A stretch of 64,000 nucleotides of DNA from Zerene cesonia (taxonomy: Eukaryota; Arthropoda; Insecta; Lepidoptera; Pieridae): NCBI RefSeq assembly GCF_012273895.1, contig NC_052118.1, positions 7,279,164-7,343,163 on the forward strand, in the 5' to 3' direction. A program made the position numbers and the translations under genes. Within the stretch, counting starts at the first letter, position 1. Every line of letters begins with the position of its first letter. Under the pieces are notes generated by a model. That model was not told where the DNA came from, searched no databases, and was given only the letters and a program-made list of their open reading frames with translations. Of the stretch, positions 52,901 to 64,000 are shown piece by piece.

Positions 52901-54482
52901 AAAGAATTATACAAAGAATTGTCTGTCTTTATTCATAACAGCATAAGAAACCGTAAACATTTTTACCTTGCCCTGTACAACGTTCCGTTTTACAATAAAC
53001 ACAATTAATCATACAAAATGTGTTCATTAATGACGTCATAGTAAATGAACATAGAATTAATCACAGAATGGATCCGACACAAAATGATCCATAGTTGAAA
53101 TGCGGTCGAAATGGGACGAGTCAATTAGGATATTGGACGCAGTGACAAACTACAGGCGAATTTAAGTCCACGCTGTCCCTGTTTGTATGAAATAATTGTA
53201 TTGCACTCCCGGACAGACTGTAAACGTTCTGGGAACAGAGTTGAGGGAAAGCTTTGTCCCTCGGATTGATCGAAATTTTGTAAACTCCATTCTATTTTCA
53301 CCGAAGTGTTGTTAGAAGTTAGTGTAGGTTTTGAAGATAATATTGTTTTTTTATTACACTTTCGTTGCTTGCTTTTATAGTTTATAATTTCGCTAATAGA
53401 TCATGATAATAATTGCAAGCATCATGTACTATACATTATGTATATATAAATAATATAGAAGGATAAATTTTCATGATTAACGCACTTGTAAATGCAAATT
53501 TTCATTTAATAATCATAAACTAATTTTTCTGGCTCATTTTCAACGTAGAATCAAATTAAGATATATATTTTCTCTAACTTTAAATATTGCCAACACGAAT
53601 ATTTAAAAATATTCGAATTACCCCCGCTTAACTTTGGAAAGCAGATACACAATGCAGATCAAGTATTTATTATCTTTTCTTATAATAATATCAACTCGGG
53701 CAAAACAACTCAATTAACAAACTTAAAGGTAAACACGAAATTGAAAGAAACGTATCCTGAGGGGCCTAATTTAATTCTCCCCGAATTTACTCAAAACACT
53801 CATCTGAATTTCCAATGCAATACGAGATTCGTTTACTCCCATTTATATGCAGTCGGAGGTTGAATTTATTTAATGAAAATATTCAGTTGTTATTGCACCA
53901 GCTCAAGGGTATGTTACAATAACAATTGTTTCAGTACCTTTTAACATTCTCGTTGGAAACCTATAAAATTATATTCTAAATTGAAACCTCACTGGAGTAT
54001 TTTCTTCGCTGGTCATTAAACTTTATGGCAGTGAAAACTTAATTTAATTTCGATAAGTAAATCAGCGTAAATAGATATATTTAAGCTACTTGTTCACCCC
54101 GACTTAGCCCCTGTTACATGTATAGCCTATGTCACTTAGTGATGTTGCAGCTTTATACTGGTGGAAGTTTATTAATCGGTAGAGGTCGAAGACTCCTTTT
54201 AAAGATAAACAAAAAATAGTATTTGTCTAGCTGGGCACAAAAGCCTTTCTCACCTACATATTTATATTATCTCTTATTATGTATTTTTTTGTGAATTGTA
54301 AAAAAACAAAATGTATTGTATTACGCATAATGCACAGAATGGAATTATCTTTTTAAAGCTAATATTAACTCAACTAGACTTCAAGATTTGTTTAATGTTC
54401 AATCATACCATCAGTTCTAGAAGCAGTTTTTTGAGAAATTTAAGACTCTAAAATTTCACCAATATATTACGATTAATACACA
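46905..54482. other. Long repeat-poor stretch without recognised gene
   Basis: About 7.6 kb with few repeats I recognise. GC-richer islands at about 48050-48200, 50280-50600, 51840-52130 and 53090-53290 lack convincing exons. The islands could be conserved regulatory DNA within a large intron or intergenic region. Confidence 0.45.
48070..48088 (-). promoter_or_regulatory. CTCF-like binding motif
   Basis: The minus strand reads GCCGCCAGAGGGAGCGCTG, close to the deeply conserved CTCF core (CCNCCAGRGGGCGC-like), in otherwise AT-rich DNA. Motif resemblance only. Confidence 0.35.
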
Positions 54483-54550
54483 CTAGCTGTGACCCGCGGT
54501 TGAAACCGCGTAAGTCCGTATCCCGTAGGAATATCGGTATAAAAAATGCC
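54483..54550 (-). mobile_element. Helitron 3' end running into a gap
   Basis: The plus strand shows ctagctgtgacccgcggttg, then aagtccgtatcccgtaggaa, the reverse complement of the 3' end of the 38936-type Helitron. It is cut by the N run. Confidence 0.65.
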
Positions 54551-55550
54551 NNNNNNNNNNNNNNNNNNNNNNNNNNNNNNNNNNNNNNNNNNNNNNNNNN
54601 NNNNNNNNNNNNNNNNNNNNNNNNNNNNNNNNNNNNNNNNNNNNNNNNNNNNNNNNNNNNNNNNNNNNNNNNNNNNNNNNNNNNNNNNNNNNNNNNNNNN
54701 NNNNNNNNNNNNNNNNNNNNNNNNNNNNNNNNNNNNNNNNNNNNNNNNNNNNNNNNNNNNNNNNNNNNNNNNNNNNNNNNNNNNNNNNNNNNNNNNNNNN
54801 NNNNNNNNNNNNNNNNNNNNNNNNNNNNNNNNNNNNNNNNNNNNNNNNNNNNNNNNNNNNNNNNNNNNNNNNNNNNNNNNNNNNNNNNNNNNNNNNNNNN
54901 NNNNNNNNNNNNNNNNNNNNNNNNNNNNNNNNNNNNNNNNNNNNNNNNNNNNNNNNNNNNNNNNNNNNNNNNNNNNNNNNNNNNNNNNNNNNNNNNNNNN
55001 NNNNNNNNNNNNNNNNNNNNNNNNNNNNNNNNNNNNNNNNNNNNNNNNNNNNNNNNNNNNNNNNNNNNNNNNNNNNNNNNNNNNNNNNNNNNNNNNNNNN
55101 NNNNNNNNNNNNNNNNNNNNNNNNNNNNNNNNNNNNNNNNNNNNNNNNNNNNNNNNNNNNNNNNNNNNNNNNNNNNNNNNNNNNNNNNNNNNNNNNNNNN
55201 NNNNNNNNNNNNNNNNNNNNNNNNNNNNNNNNNNNNNNNNNNNNNNNNNNNNNNNNNNNNNNNNNNNNNNNNNNNNNNNNNNNNNNNNNNNNNNNNNNNN
55301 NNNNNNNNNNNNNNNNNNNNNNNNNNNNNNNNNNNNNNNNNNNNNNNNNNNNNNNNNNNNNNNNNNNNNNNNNNNNNNNNNNNNNNNNNNNNNNNNNNNN
55401 NNNNNNNNNNNNNNNNNNNNNNNNNNNNNNNNNNNNNNNNNNNNNNNNNNNNNNNNNNNNNNNNNNNNNNNNNNNNNNNNNNNNNNNNNNNNNNNNNNNN
55501 NNNNNNNNNNNNNNNNNNNNNNNNNNNNNNNNNNNNNNNNNNNNNNNNNN
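54551..55550. other. Assembly gap (1000 N)
   Basis: Exactly 1000 N. The left side breaks off within a Helitron, and the right side resumes within a mariner-like end. Confidence 1.
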
Positions 55551-55609
55551 ATTCAAATGTAATATTTTTTTATAATTAAGTGTAACAGTATTTATGGCCA
55601 GACTAAGTA
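55551..55609. mobile_element. Right end of a second mariner-like copy
   Basis: These 59 bases are identical, as far as I can align by eye, to the right end of the 43-44 kb element (44185-44243). Its left end is not visible and must lie in the gap. The TA target on the right has become a short (TA)n run (to 55625). Confidence 0.6.
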
Positions 55610-55625
55610 TATATATATATATATA
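55608..55625. repeat. (TA)n microsatellite
   Basis: About nine TA units abutting the mariner-like end; probably expanded from the TA target site. Confidence 0.8.
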
Positions 55626-56299
55626 CAAGAATTGCTCGTTTAAAGGAATAAGATACACTTATAACACTATAACAATCCCGAAGAACTGTCCTGTGCTTTG
55701 TTACTTATGATTTAATTTACTAATTGCCAGAAACAATGATGTTACTGTGGAGTTTTCTTATAGTTTTATCTTGAACTTGTTGTCGAACTAAGTTGCAAAA
55801 GCCCGAATTAGAAATCCACCAAGTCTTCAACTACAAGCTGTACTAAAAACGAGATCTATACTTTAAGGTTTGAGCATTAATTAGAACTAAAATATTCAAA
55901 GGACATGTTTTTTTTAATAACCTTATTATCCGTAAGCTGTATTCTTAAATCAACCGTAAGCTGTGTTCAGAAAATTTCCCATGGACATATTTCCCGAAAA
56001 TGGATACACGTTTTTTAAACAAAAACAATATTCAAAGTGCTAACAGCGTAACACCGCATGATTTATGTGCCGATAATATTTTATTAGGCCGATAAAACAT
56101 CCGAACCGAAGAAGAAAAGCTCTTACGTCGTGGAGCTTAGTGAATTTTAATAATTGCCAATTTTTTTCTCATTTTTAGGAAACTTTTAATTTGATATCGC
56201 GAAAAATGTAATCGATATACAATTTTCTCATGAATGTTTATCATTTCAACATTTGCAAAGCTTCTATAATATGTATTTAGGTTTGCATTTTTTTCAATT

Positions 56300-56430
56300 A
56301 ATACAAGTCGTATATTATGAGTGTTCGGGGCATGATCCACCACGCTGGACAAGAGTGGCTTGGCAGATTTCACAGTCGAACTTTTTATTCTAGGTAATAC
56401 CAGCTTTTTAACGATGCTTTTCTTCGTCAA
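56300..56430 (-). mobile_element. Partial SINE of the same family, opposite orientation
   Basis: The minus strand has gacgaagaaaagcatcgtta, aaaaagttcgactgtgaaat and ccagcgtggtggatcatgcc, matching the middle and 3' part of 56464-56770. The tRNA head is missing. Confidence 0.55.
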
Positions 56431-56463
56431 TTAGAGTAGTCGTAATATAGATAAAAAAGGCAG

Positions 56464-56770
56464 TGGTGACGCTGTGATGAGAACCTCGGACTTCAAAATC
56501 TATAAACTCGGGGTTCGAGATCAGGCGAGCGTGCAGGAAATAAATCGATTTTCAATTTATCTGCACATCTTGATAACATCATCACTGCTTAAAACGGTGA
56601 AGAAAAACATTGTGAGGAAACCGGCACATCGAAGAATCAAAAATTCGACGACATGTGACATCTTCCAACCTGCACTGGGCCAGCGTGGTGGATTATAGCC
56701 TGAACTCTCATACGAGGACTGTGTCAAGTGACAGTGGGAATATATATGGGCTGATGATGAATATGGATAA
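56464..56770 (+). mobile_element. tRNA-derived SINE
   Basis: The head gtggtgacgctgtgatgaga carries a B-box-like ggggttcgagatc. The body has gataacatcatcactgctta, aaacggtgaagaaaaacatt, gtgaggaaaccggcaca and gggccagcgtggtggattat, ending in gggctgatgatgaatatgg. This body is widespread in Lepidoptera. Small ORFs across it are not genes. Confidence 0.7.
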
Positions 56771-57039
56771 TAACACGCATTTTTTTGACGGTGGCCGGAA
56801 TTTCAAGCCACTCAACCACTACTGTTCTATTCTCGTAGCCAGATTAATAACAACCAGACATATAACATACTAAAAATAGTTTAAGATTGCTTGTAAACCT
56901 TAATAAATTATAAATACACAGTCCGAAACAAATACCCGCACACAATGAAAATTGTTGTTATTATCATAAATAATCATGAGAGTTATATTTTGGTTTTAGA
57001 ATACTAAAGGATATTTAGTTTAGTGCCAAAATATTGTTC

Positions 57040-57125
57040 TGTAACCTCCATAAGGAACGTCTGGCACAGACACCGTGGCCGCCTTGACGTCGCCAACGGC
57101 ATTTCTTACTTCTTAATATGCCTGC
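57040..57125. other. GC-rich block with coding-like minus-strand frame
   Basis: On the minus strand one frame reads EVRNAVGDVKAA..., then VPDVPYGGYR and a stop, starting immediately after an in-frame TAA. The composition looks protein-like and differs from the AT-rich flanks, but there is no start, and the preceding 20 codons are open only in another frame. It may be a small pseudogene fragment, an exon or a conserved element. I do not recognise the product. Confidence 0.15.
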
Positions 57126-59439
57126 GTAAAATGCTGCTTTCCTTGTTTGCATCGTCAGAATTTATATCAAAAATACTTTGAAAAGGCACTACAAAATAAC
57201 TTCCTCCCTCAAATGAATAACATTCTATGATAACATGTATTCTAAAGCATTATTGTAAATTTGTTGATGTTGAAATTATTTATTTGAAGTATTATTCAAC
57301 TGATATATTAGTAATTCCAATCTATCGTAATTTATAATTGTCATGATGAAAATGTATATAATTTTTTATAAAACATAAAATATCAAACTGTTAATGTTCT
57401 GCTTTTGAAGCTTAGTAGCTTACGTAATAATTTTTTGTTAGTTGTGGTGTGTATCAAGAATATATGTATGTGAATAAATGTTTGTCAATGTCTATGTTTA
57501 TGTCTACTAGTGTATTAAAATATTAAATCTTAACATCCATTCTAAAACAAGTTTTTAAGCATCTAATCTCCTTTCTACATTATTTCTGAATATCTGACGG
57601 AAACTTCAGAAATCAAATATCAACTGTCCTTCACTTTAAAAGATCTTCACAAAGATTTACAACACTTTAAACAAAAGTTATCTTCAAATTCCTATACTAG
57701 GATTTTAAAGGGACGGGGCACCAGCTTTCAAATAAAAAAGAACCATCAAAATCTGATCACTCTGTCGAAAAATCTGAGGTTATACAAAAATATACAATGT
57801 GATTGAGATCCTCCGATTTCGAGTCGCTTTCGAAGATCACTAATTGTTTATGATTAAAATTCATCACAACATAATATATTACGTGTACACAAAACACAAA
57901 GCAGCTCAGTTTTAGCGCTCCTATTTTGCCATGAAGTAATTGCCAAATTTATGGCAGCCTACACTAACGCAATTGCGGCGGGGACGGTGTGTATCACTTC
58001 AAATTAGATTGCAATGAAAACGCAAAATGTCTTACAGAAAAGTGACCCTTATTTATAATAAGAAGTGTACGTTAATTATGACTGCTGGAAAAACAAGACT
58101 CAGAATTAAATAGATAAACTTTGTAATTGCCTTAAGTAGTTTTGCGGCTGAGTACTCTAGTGTTTCCTTTATCTTGATGAAGATACAACGAAGTATCCTT
58201 TTTTATTTACATTTAGATACGAAATGTGTATTTATTTAGTGAATGGATGATTCAAAACTTAATCTCTAAAAAACTTATAAATAAATTAGATGTTAACCTT
58301 TCATTATTTTTATCGATCTCTGACAATATGTAACGAGAAATAACTCGGACATAGTTTGAGTTAAACTCACGTCGAAGTTTAAAAGTAATGGTACACTTCA
58401 AACTTCTCGAAGCCAACTTCTACTCAAGCCCTCAATATTTCGAAGCATTGCGTTTACCATTTAATATTTTTATACTGACCATCAATGATGACATGAATAA
58501 ATTTTTAAACACAACATACAAATCAAAATATTAATTAAAAAAAATCGTCTAATGGGGTATTCGTATCAAGGGAAAACGGAGTTTAGTGTGTTGATCAAAG
58601 GCTCTACGCATAAAGTAGATATATAATAAAATAGATCTATGTCTATATATGCGTAGTTTAAATATGAACTGAAATCGCATATTTTTTTATAATTTACATT
58701 CCCATAATCAACAGACGCAACTAGAACGCAAACCACACAAGACCACTACATTATTTATATTGTTATCTTCTGACAAGTACAGATTAAATATAATGGTACA
58801 GATCCAAAAAGTTTCCATAAAAATTCAGCCAATACACTGGACTCTAACAAGAAAACAAGTAAAAACATCTCTTCTAACGCAACCTTACATTACCTGAATG
58901 TGCCTTTAAATTGTCTGCACTTGTAACAAATGTGCTAGAAATTTAAAAACAAACGCTGAGTCTGCGTTGAGGCAATAACTCCACTAATTGCAGCTATTTT
59001 AACTAACCAGCACGAGCAGTCTTGGATTGCGAAATATTTTTCTCTTTCAACTCTATTTTCGTTTGGAACTATGAGTTTTTCACTTTTCCTAGTGCAAGAG
59101 TTTAACATATTAACTAATAATTAACAAGATTTAAAGCTATTTTTTATTCTCCTTGGAATACGTTTTCGTTGAACCTTTATATAAAAACACAAACAATATA
59201 TAATAAAACAATATATAAAGAGTATCACTAGCAATTGAACGTGAGTATGATGACAATTTAGAATCATCTATGTTTAAATACCAATACGCGAACAGATTTT
59301 TAGATAAATGCAACATAAAATTAAAGAGAACTTAACATAAAATAGTCTTACTTCAATATAAAATGGTCGATAGCATTTTTGTTACTTTTTATTATATTAA
59401 ATAATAAAATATAATAGTTTAAAAAAACTATAAAACACG
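57126..59439. other. No gene recognised
   Basis: AT-rich sequence; nothing beyond short homopolymers. Confidence 0.55.
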
Positions 59440-59665
59440 CTTTAACAAAAATCATATTTTGCAAATTGAAAACTGGAATAATTTTATCAAATTAGTGTAT
59501 TGTCATCGGTCCTCAATAAATCTACAAAGTTTGAACGAAATCTGGCCGTTTAAAGTGGGTCAAAATCGCGCCCAAAGAAGTCAGTTACAAACAAACAAAC
59601 ATACAAACAAACAAACATACAAACAAACAAACATACAGGTGAAGCTAATAAAAAGCGTGTAAAAA
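59440..59665 (+). repeat. Dispersed repeat with (CAAA/CATA) minisatellite
   Basis: The unique-looking block tcaataaatctacaaagttt, gaacgaaatctggccgttta and gggtcaaaatcgcgcccaaa is followed by three 16-base units acatacaaacaaacaa (about 59588-59637) and aggtgaagctaataaaaagc. The block looks like a known insect dispersed repeat, but I cannot name the family. The ORF 59459-59662 is inside it. Confidence 0.45.
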
Positions 59666-60051
59666 ACTTAAAATGCACTAATGAGTTGAGAGTAAATTCG
59701 GAAATCATTCATAAAGTTATAAATAATGTTTAATACCAACCATTTATGATATGGCACATATAAAGCGGGTATTACAGTTGACATTTGGCATTTTAACAAC
59801 CAATCAATTCGGAGTGCTGATGAAATCGGATCGAGTTATAGGGTAAAATAAAATAAACTCATCGTATCCCATCAATCATTGCCTCTTGCCGTGACAAAGT
59901 GATACCGCTGACATAGGAAGAAATAATTGATTTTTAGACTCAATGACCCAATTTATTTAGGCGATTTGATGTTATATGACGTTGATTGATTTATTGAAAA
60001 AATCTAATGAATTTTCGTGATCACACTCTCACTTTATTGAATCTGTGCGCT

Positions 60052-60270
60052 GCGCCCCGCGGTTTCACCCGCGTAAGTCCGTATCCCGTAGGAATATCGG
60101 GATAAAAAGTTACCTATATGTTATTCAAGTTGTCCAGCTATCTACGTACTAAGTTTCATTGCAACCGGTTCAGTAGTCTTTACGTGAAAGAGCAAACAAA
60201 CACACACACATCCTTACAAACTTTCGCATTTATAACATTCGTAGAATTTAGTAGGATTAGTAGGATAGGA
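60052..60270 (-). mobile_element. Short Helitron, ends rearranged
   Basis: The interior matches the 38936 type in reverse (ccgcggtttcacccgcgtaa to tttcgcatttataacattcg). The CTAG tip is replaced by gtgcgctgcg, and the other end is followed by repeated tagtagga units, so the borders are approximate. Confidence 0.6.
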
Positions 60271-60828
60271 TAGTCGAATATTGCGCATCGATTAATCGGT
60301 TTTAATCTTAAAGATTAACAATTCAATTTACAATAATTATAATCACACCTCCTTTTCTTTCATATGCAAATTACTTTTAGAACAGGCTTATCAGAAATAC
60401 TCAAGATTTCAAAGTGAACTCGAACAAATAAAGCTTATTTCTATTGCAAATACACACTTGTTTAAGTGTTTTACGCTCCATGCTTACGTCGGGGATTAGC
60501 CGTTTCGCGTTTAATTATTAACCTGGTGACGAGTGCATTGCAAAAGACTATCGATTCAACATAAATAGACCAGACACTCCGAAATATTCATGACATGGCG
60601 CGAATGTATGCTCTCTAGTATACGTTAGGTACGTTGTAGAGTTTGCAGGCTTGAGAATTGGTAATTATTCAAGCCAATCCAAGTTGTCGTAGAAGATCGT
60701 ATTAGATACAAAGAAATTATTTTTTAGACATCTTTGAGAGTACAAAATAGTACGTTCACCGAGGTCCTTATTCACTTTGGCGCTTAAAATATTAATACTA
60801 ATTACAGGGAAAAATCTCTTATCAGAAG

Positions 60829-60965
60829 AAAGGCCCGAATCCTTTTCCTCACCTTTCCCCCAGTCCAATCCTTCCCCTTAAAAATCAAATGTTCATAGGC
60901 GATGTTGATTGCTTACCATTAGGCGAACCACCAATTCACCGGGTCGTTATGACTTAAAAAATAAG
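60829..60965 (+). repeat. 3' part of the same dispersed repeat
   Basis: Shows aggcccgaatccttttcctc, cccagtccaatccttcccct, gttcataggcgatgttgatt and accattaggcgaaccaccaa, then an A-rich end. Confidence 0.55.
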
Positions 60966-61254
60966 TATTTGAAGCTAAAACTACATTTTATTATCATATT
61001 TGTATTGCAAATAGAGTATTAGTATAGATAGTACTGCATTACTACTGTAGTACTGCATTACAGCGGCATATCTGTTAATATCGTAATCTTTGGCAGCATG
61101 TTATAGATGAGAATGTACAAAGTTTATTTGACGTTTACTGAAGAGCTCTTATGCGGTCGCCACGCGGAATAGAAGGTTTACGCACAAACGCTTCTGCTCT
61201 CCAGCTCGTAATTAATGTTATATTTGTAATTATTTTTCAGTATTAGTAATTTAC

Positions 61255-61468
61255 AAGACGCTCGTTCCGGCTCCGCCCGGATATCAAAATTTCTTGTTTA
61301 TCCCAAGGGAGTATTTAATCGGGATAAAAAAATTTCATATTCTATCACCCAAGTCAGCTCATATCCTGTTTATATACCAAATTTCATCAAAATACGTTAA
61401 GTAGTGCAGTGTAATTGACGGACAAACATCCAAACAAACAAACTTTCACATTTAATACATTAGTGTGA
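61255..61468 (-). mobile_element. Helitron-like element, same type as 24960-25289
   Basis: The plus strand reads cgttccggctccgcccggat, cccaagggag and ataccaaatttcatcaaaat, ending cattagtgtga. It serves as the uninterrupted comparison for the 25 kb copy. Confidence 0.55.
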
Positions 61469-61667
61469 TAATTGTGAATGTATTTGTTATAAACGTTTTG
61501 CTATTACTAGCATTATTAACGTTCTTGAACAAAGAAAGATATTATTCTAAACAGATCCATAATGTATGTAGGTACCATATCCCACAAGGGCAGAGTTATA
61601 TATTTTTATTTTTATTCTAATCTTTGTTCTAATTCTGGATAACTGTTTGGTTAAAGTAACATAAATA

Positions 61668-61764
61668 GACAGCTGGACAACTGGAATAACATATAGACAA
61701 CTTTATATCACGATATTCCTATGTGGTACGGACTTACGCGGGTGAAACCGCGGGGCGCAGCTAG
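61668..61764 (+). mobile_element. 5'-truncated Helitron
   Basis: Begins inside the family at atagacagctggacaactgg and ends GGGGCGCAGCTAG before T. The start with ACTAATATTATAAA is absent. Confidence 0.65.
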
Positions 61765-64000
61765 TAATCTATAATTTTATTTATGGAACACAAAAAGTTT
61801 TTCCCCTCAAGATTAAAGCCATTGCAAATTGCATTACACTTCACTATATTCACGGAAATTACCACTTATGCTTAATGTTTTTAGCTTCAGATATACCATA
61901 ATAGCTAAACCTAAGTTTTCATACGAGAATATCATAGTGCCTAGTACCAAAACAAGAACTATGATTCGTATTGGCAGAACGTCACGCGATACTAAAACTA
62001 GAAATTTCTATCGAAGGTGGCGTATGAGAAAATATCTCGTCGGAATAGCCTATTCCTCATGCGAGCGAGTGACGGGCGTTTTGTGAAAAATGGCGGCAGA
62101 AATAGCACGCTAATGCCGCCAAGACACGGCAATTTTGACCGACTTTTATTCTTAAAAGATTGCCTTTGTCTGCCACTTACGTAATCCTTTGAGACTTATA
62201 CTAAAATGTTCATATTTTTATGACAAATCCATTTCAATTTATGTATGGTATTTTTGTTTTTTGAACGGAATAACAAATTTCTTAGAAAATAGTCTAATGG
62301 TACTCTTCTTTTTAACTTATATTTATTTACATTACATTTATTAATGTCCTATAAAGTTTTCCTAAAAACGTGTACATTTTTTGGGGCCATATATTTAAGT
62401 CACGTTCACGCTCTTTGGTTCAAAATAAAACCTTGTTGTCCAAGATTTCATAAATCTACATAATATAACACATACCTATATCAAAATTCAGCCCAAACTG
62501 GTCAACGGGCGAAAAAAGGTTCCACTAAACGAATTACGGTATCACTATGCCTGATTATTATTATCTATACAAACAACATTCAGAAATCAACACCAAACAA
62601 TTTTTTTATACAGCTTCTGGTTGTATATAAGAACTGTTTATCCGAAAACCAAAAACACAAGATATTCAGTTCGCGTGCTATCCAGACCCGGCTTACAATC
62701 GAACAATACTCATAAAATACCAGTAAAATGCTACACCAGTACCGACATCGCTGACACGTTTTTACGATTTATAGCAATCCTTTTAACCGCAATATTTAAA
62801 AAATATAAGGATAGACACGGCCGAGTGAAATATTATGTTGGGTATCTCTGCCGAAATTGTGATTGGGGTTTAGGGACGATAAATCCAGTTTATTGCCCAA
62901 TTTTTGTTGGATAAACAGTGGAATTTGGTTTTATTACAATTTTGAGAGGATAGCTGTTATCGGAGCGAGTAACTGTCCTGAGTAGAAACTATAAGAGTGT
63001 AGATGAAAAAAAAAATGGAAAATCTCAAATGGAGATATATTTTATCCCATCTATTTCTAATACATCTAACATCTTTTACCAATTGTAAACGACAAAAGAG
63101 TTTCGTAATTATTCATACTATTTAAAAATTTCACAAAATACAATTTAATACATAGACTTAAAAAATCTAGGGTAACGTAGCAAAAACTGCATTGTGAGTT
63201 ATATATGAAATATGTATTTTCAAACATATGTATGTAATTGTGGATTGTATGTAGTATTAAATTAGTCTAAAATGTATACGTTAACAACACAACCTTTTTA
63301 ATTTTTAGAGGGATTACAAGCTAAGCTCAAAGTACCAAAAGACTTAAATAAGAATGTTAACATTTGAACACTCATTGTATCCGCACTTAAAGGTGCTCGT
63401 TTTAGGAAAAGAACAGTCGGATAAACACCAAATACGTTTTGAATATTCATTAAGTAAACAATGTTGGCGAGACAGTCTACAGCCTATCTTTATGGCTAGG
63501 GTGCATCTAAATGTGCTTGCAAAACAGAGGTCAGTGTACAATTAGCAACAAGCTATTTTCCTATTAAACATAGAGGATTGAGGATATATATAAAGTCAAA
63601 ACAAAGTTATACGCGTCTCAGTTTATTCATATGTACATTTTTATTTATTATTTTTTTATAACATTTGGTAAGAATTGTGAAACTCAGTTTGTATGAAGGT
63701 CTTTTTTATTTTTATTTTTTTTTCGGGTTCTAAAGTAAATAACGGAATAAATTAATTATAGTATATTATTGGTGAGCGGGTTCTCACTTACCATAATTGA
63801 TAGTGTAAAGAGATATATTCTCCCTTTGTTATTGATTTTTCCAACTTTCGGGAGTGTGTTGCCAGCGTAGGTATTTCTTATTTTTTGCAGAAAAATAAAA
63901 TATTGTAATAACTCTACATAACCATTTTTTATGTTTTTCATTCTTGTCAATATAAAAATATAAATAAAAAACCATGAGGAGTAAAGTCCATCGTAAAATG
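61765..64000. other. No gene recognised
   Basis: The ORFs 61829-62086 and 62621-62914 (85 and 97 codons) have no motif I recognise. The first sits in a somewhat GC-richer block to about 62140. Confidence 0.5.

Noticed and set aside
59588..59637. CRISPR-like regular repeats
   Set aside because: Sixteen-base units without spacers, a simple (CAAA/CATA) minisatellite in an animal genome.
62621..62914. 97-codon plus ORF
   Set aside because: No recognisable domain, signal peptide or splice context; kept only as an unannotated frame.

Overview
The window is nuclear DNA from a lepidopteran (moth or butterfly), inferred from content. It is AT-rich and intron-bearing. It carries several Lepidoptera-typical repeat families: short Helitrons beginning TC..ACTAATATTATAAA and ending CTAG inserted between A and T, tRNA-derived SINEs, and a SINE/LINE-tail family ending in a cggtggtgat...ccatcaggcg block followed by A-rich sequence. 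Nothing bacterial, viral or operon-like is seen. No rRNA gene, intact free-standing tRNA gene or CRISPR array was found.

The only protein-coding genes I can support are a minus-strand cluster of LITAF-domain genes between 13.3 and 29.6 kb. Gene B (26538-28456) and gene A (21716-23405) each have two coding exons. The first encodes a Pro-rich N-terminus with a PPxY motif, the CxxC knuckle and the start of the hydrophobic segment. The second encodes CWPC...HYCPxC and the C-terminus. Both introns interrupt the same Gly codon (GG|A). A third second-type exon (13315-13417) has the same acceptor phase but no matching first exon in the 8 kb upstream of it. It is therefore a decayed paralogue, a gene with an unusual first exon, or an alternative terminal exon for gene A or B. 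A probable first exon of gene B (29505-29614) starts at an arthropod-type TCAGT initiator and would add six in-frame residues.

Layout. 1-13 kb is mostly featureless AT-rich DNA with a pair of abutting perfect hairpins (1080-1157), a Harbinger-like element whose core is an N gap (5502-6647), Helitrons, and a 15-bp inverted-repeat element (11277-11579). 13-30 kb is the LITAF cluster with Helitrons, a SINE nested in a Helitron, and a tandem duplication in its introns and spacers. 30-46 kb holds a SINE with an 11-bp target duplication, a perfect 33-bp hairpin (36332-36402), a weak candidate exon (37395-37487), Helitrons, and a mariner-like element around a second gap. 46-54 kb is repeat-poor single-copy-looking DNA with a CTCF-like motif. 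54-64 kb contains a third gap beside another copy of the same mariner-like end, two SINEs of one family in opposite orientation, and more Helitrons.

The three N runs are each exactly 1000 bases, so they are nominal-size scaffold gaps. Long ORFs crossing them are artefacts. LITAF proteins are known as membrane-associated zinc-binding proteins of the late endosome/lysosome, often duplicated in insects. How the copies here divide labour cannot be read from sequence alone.
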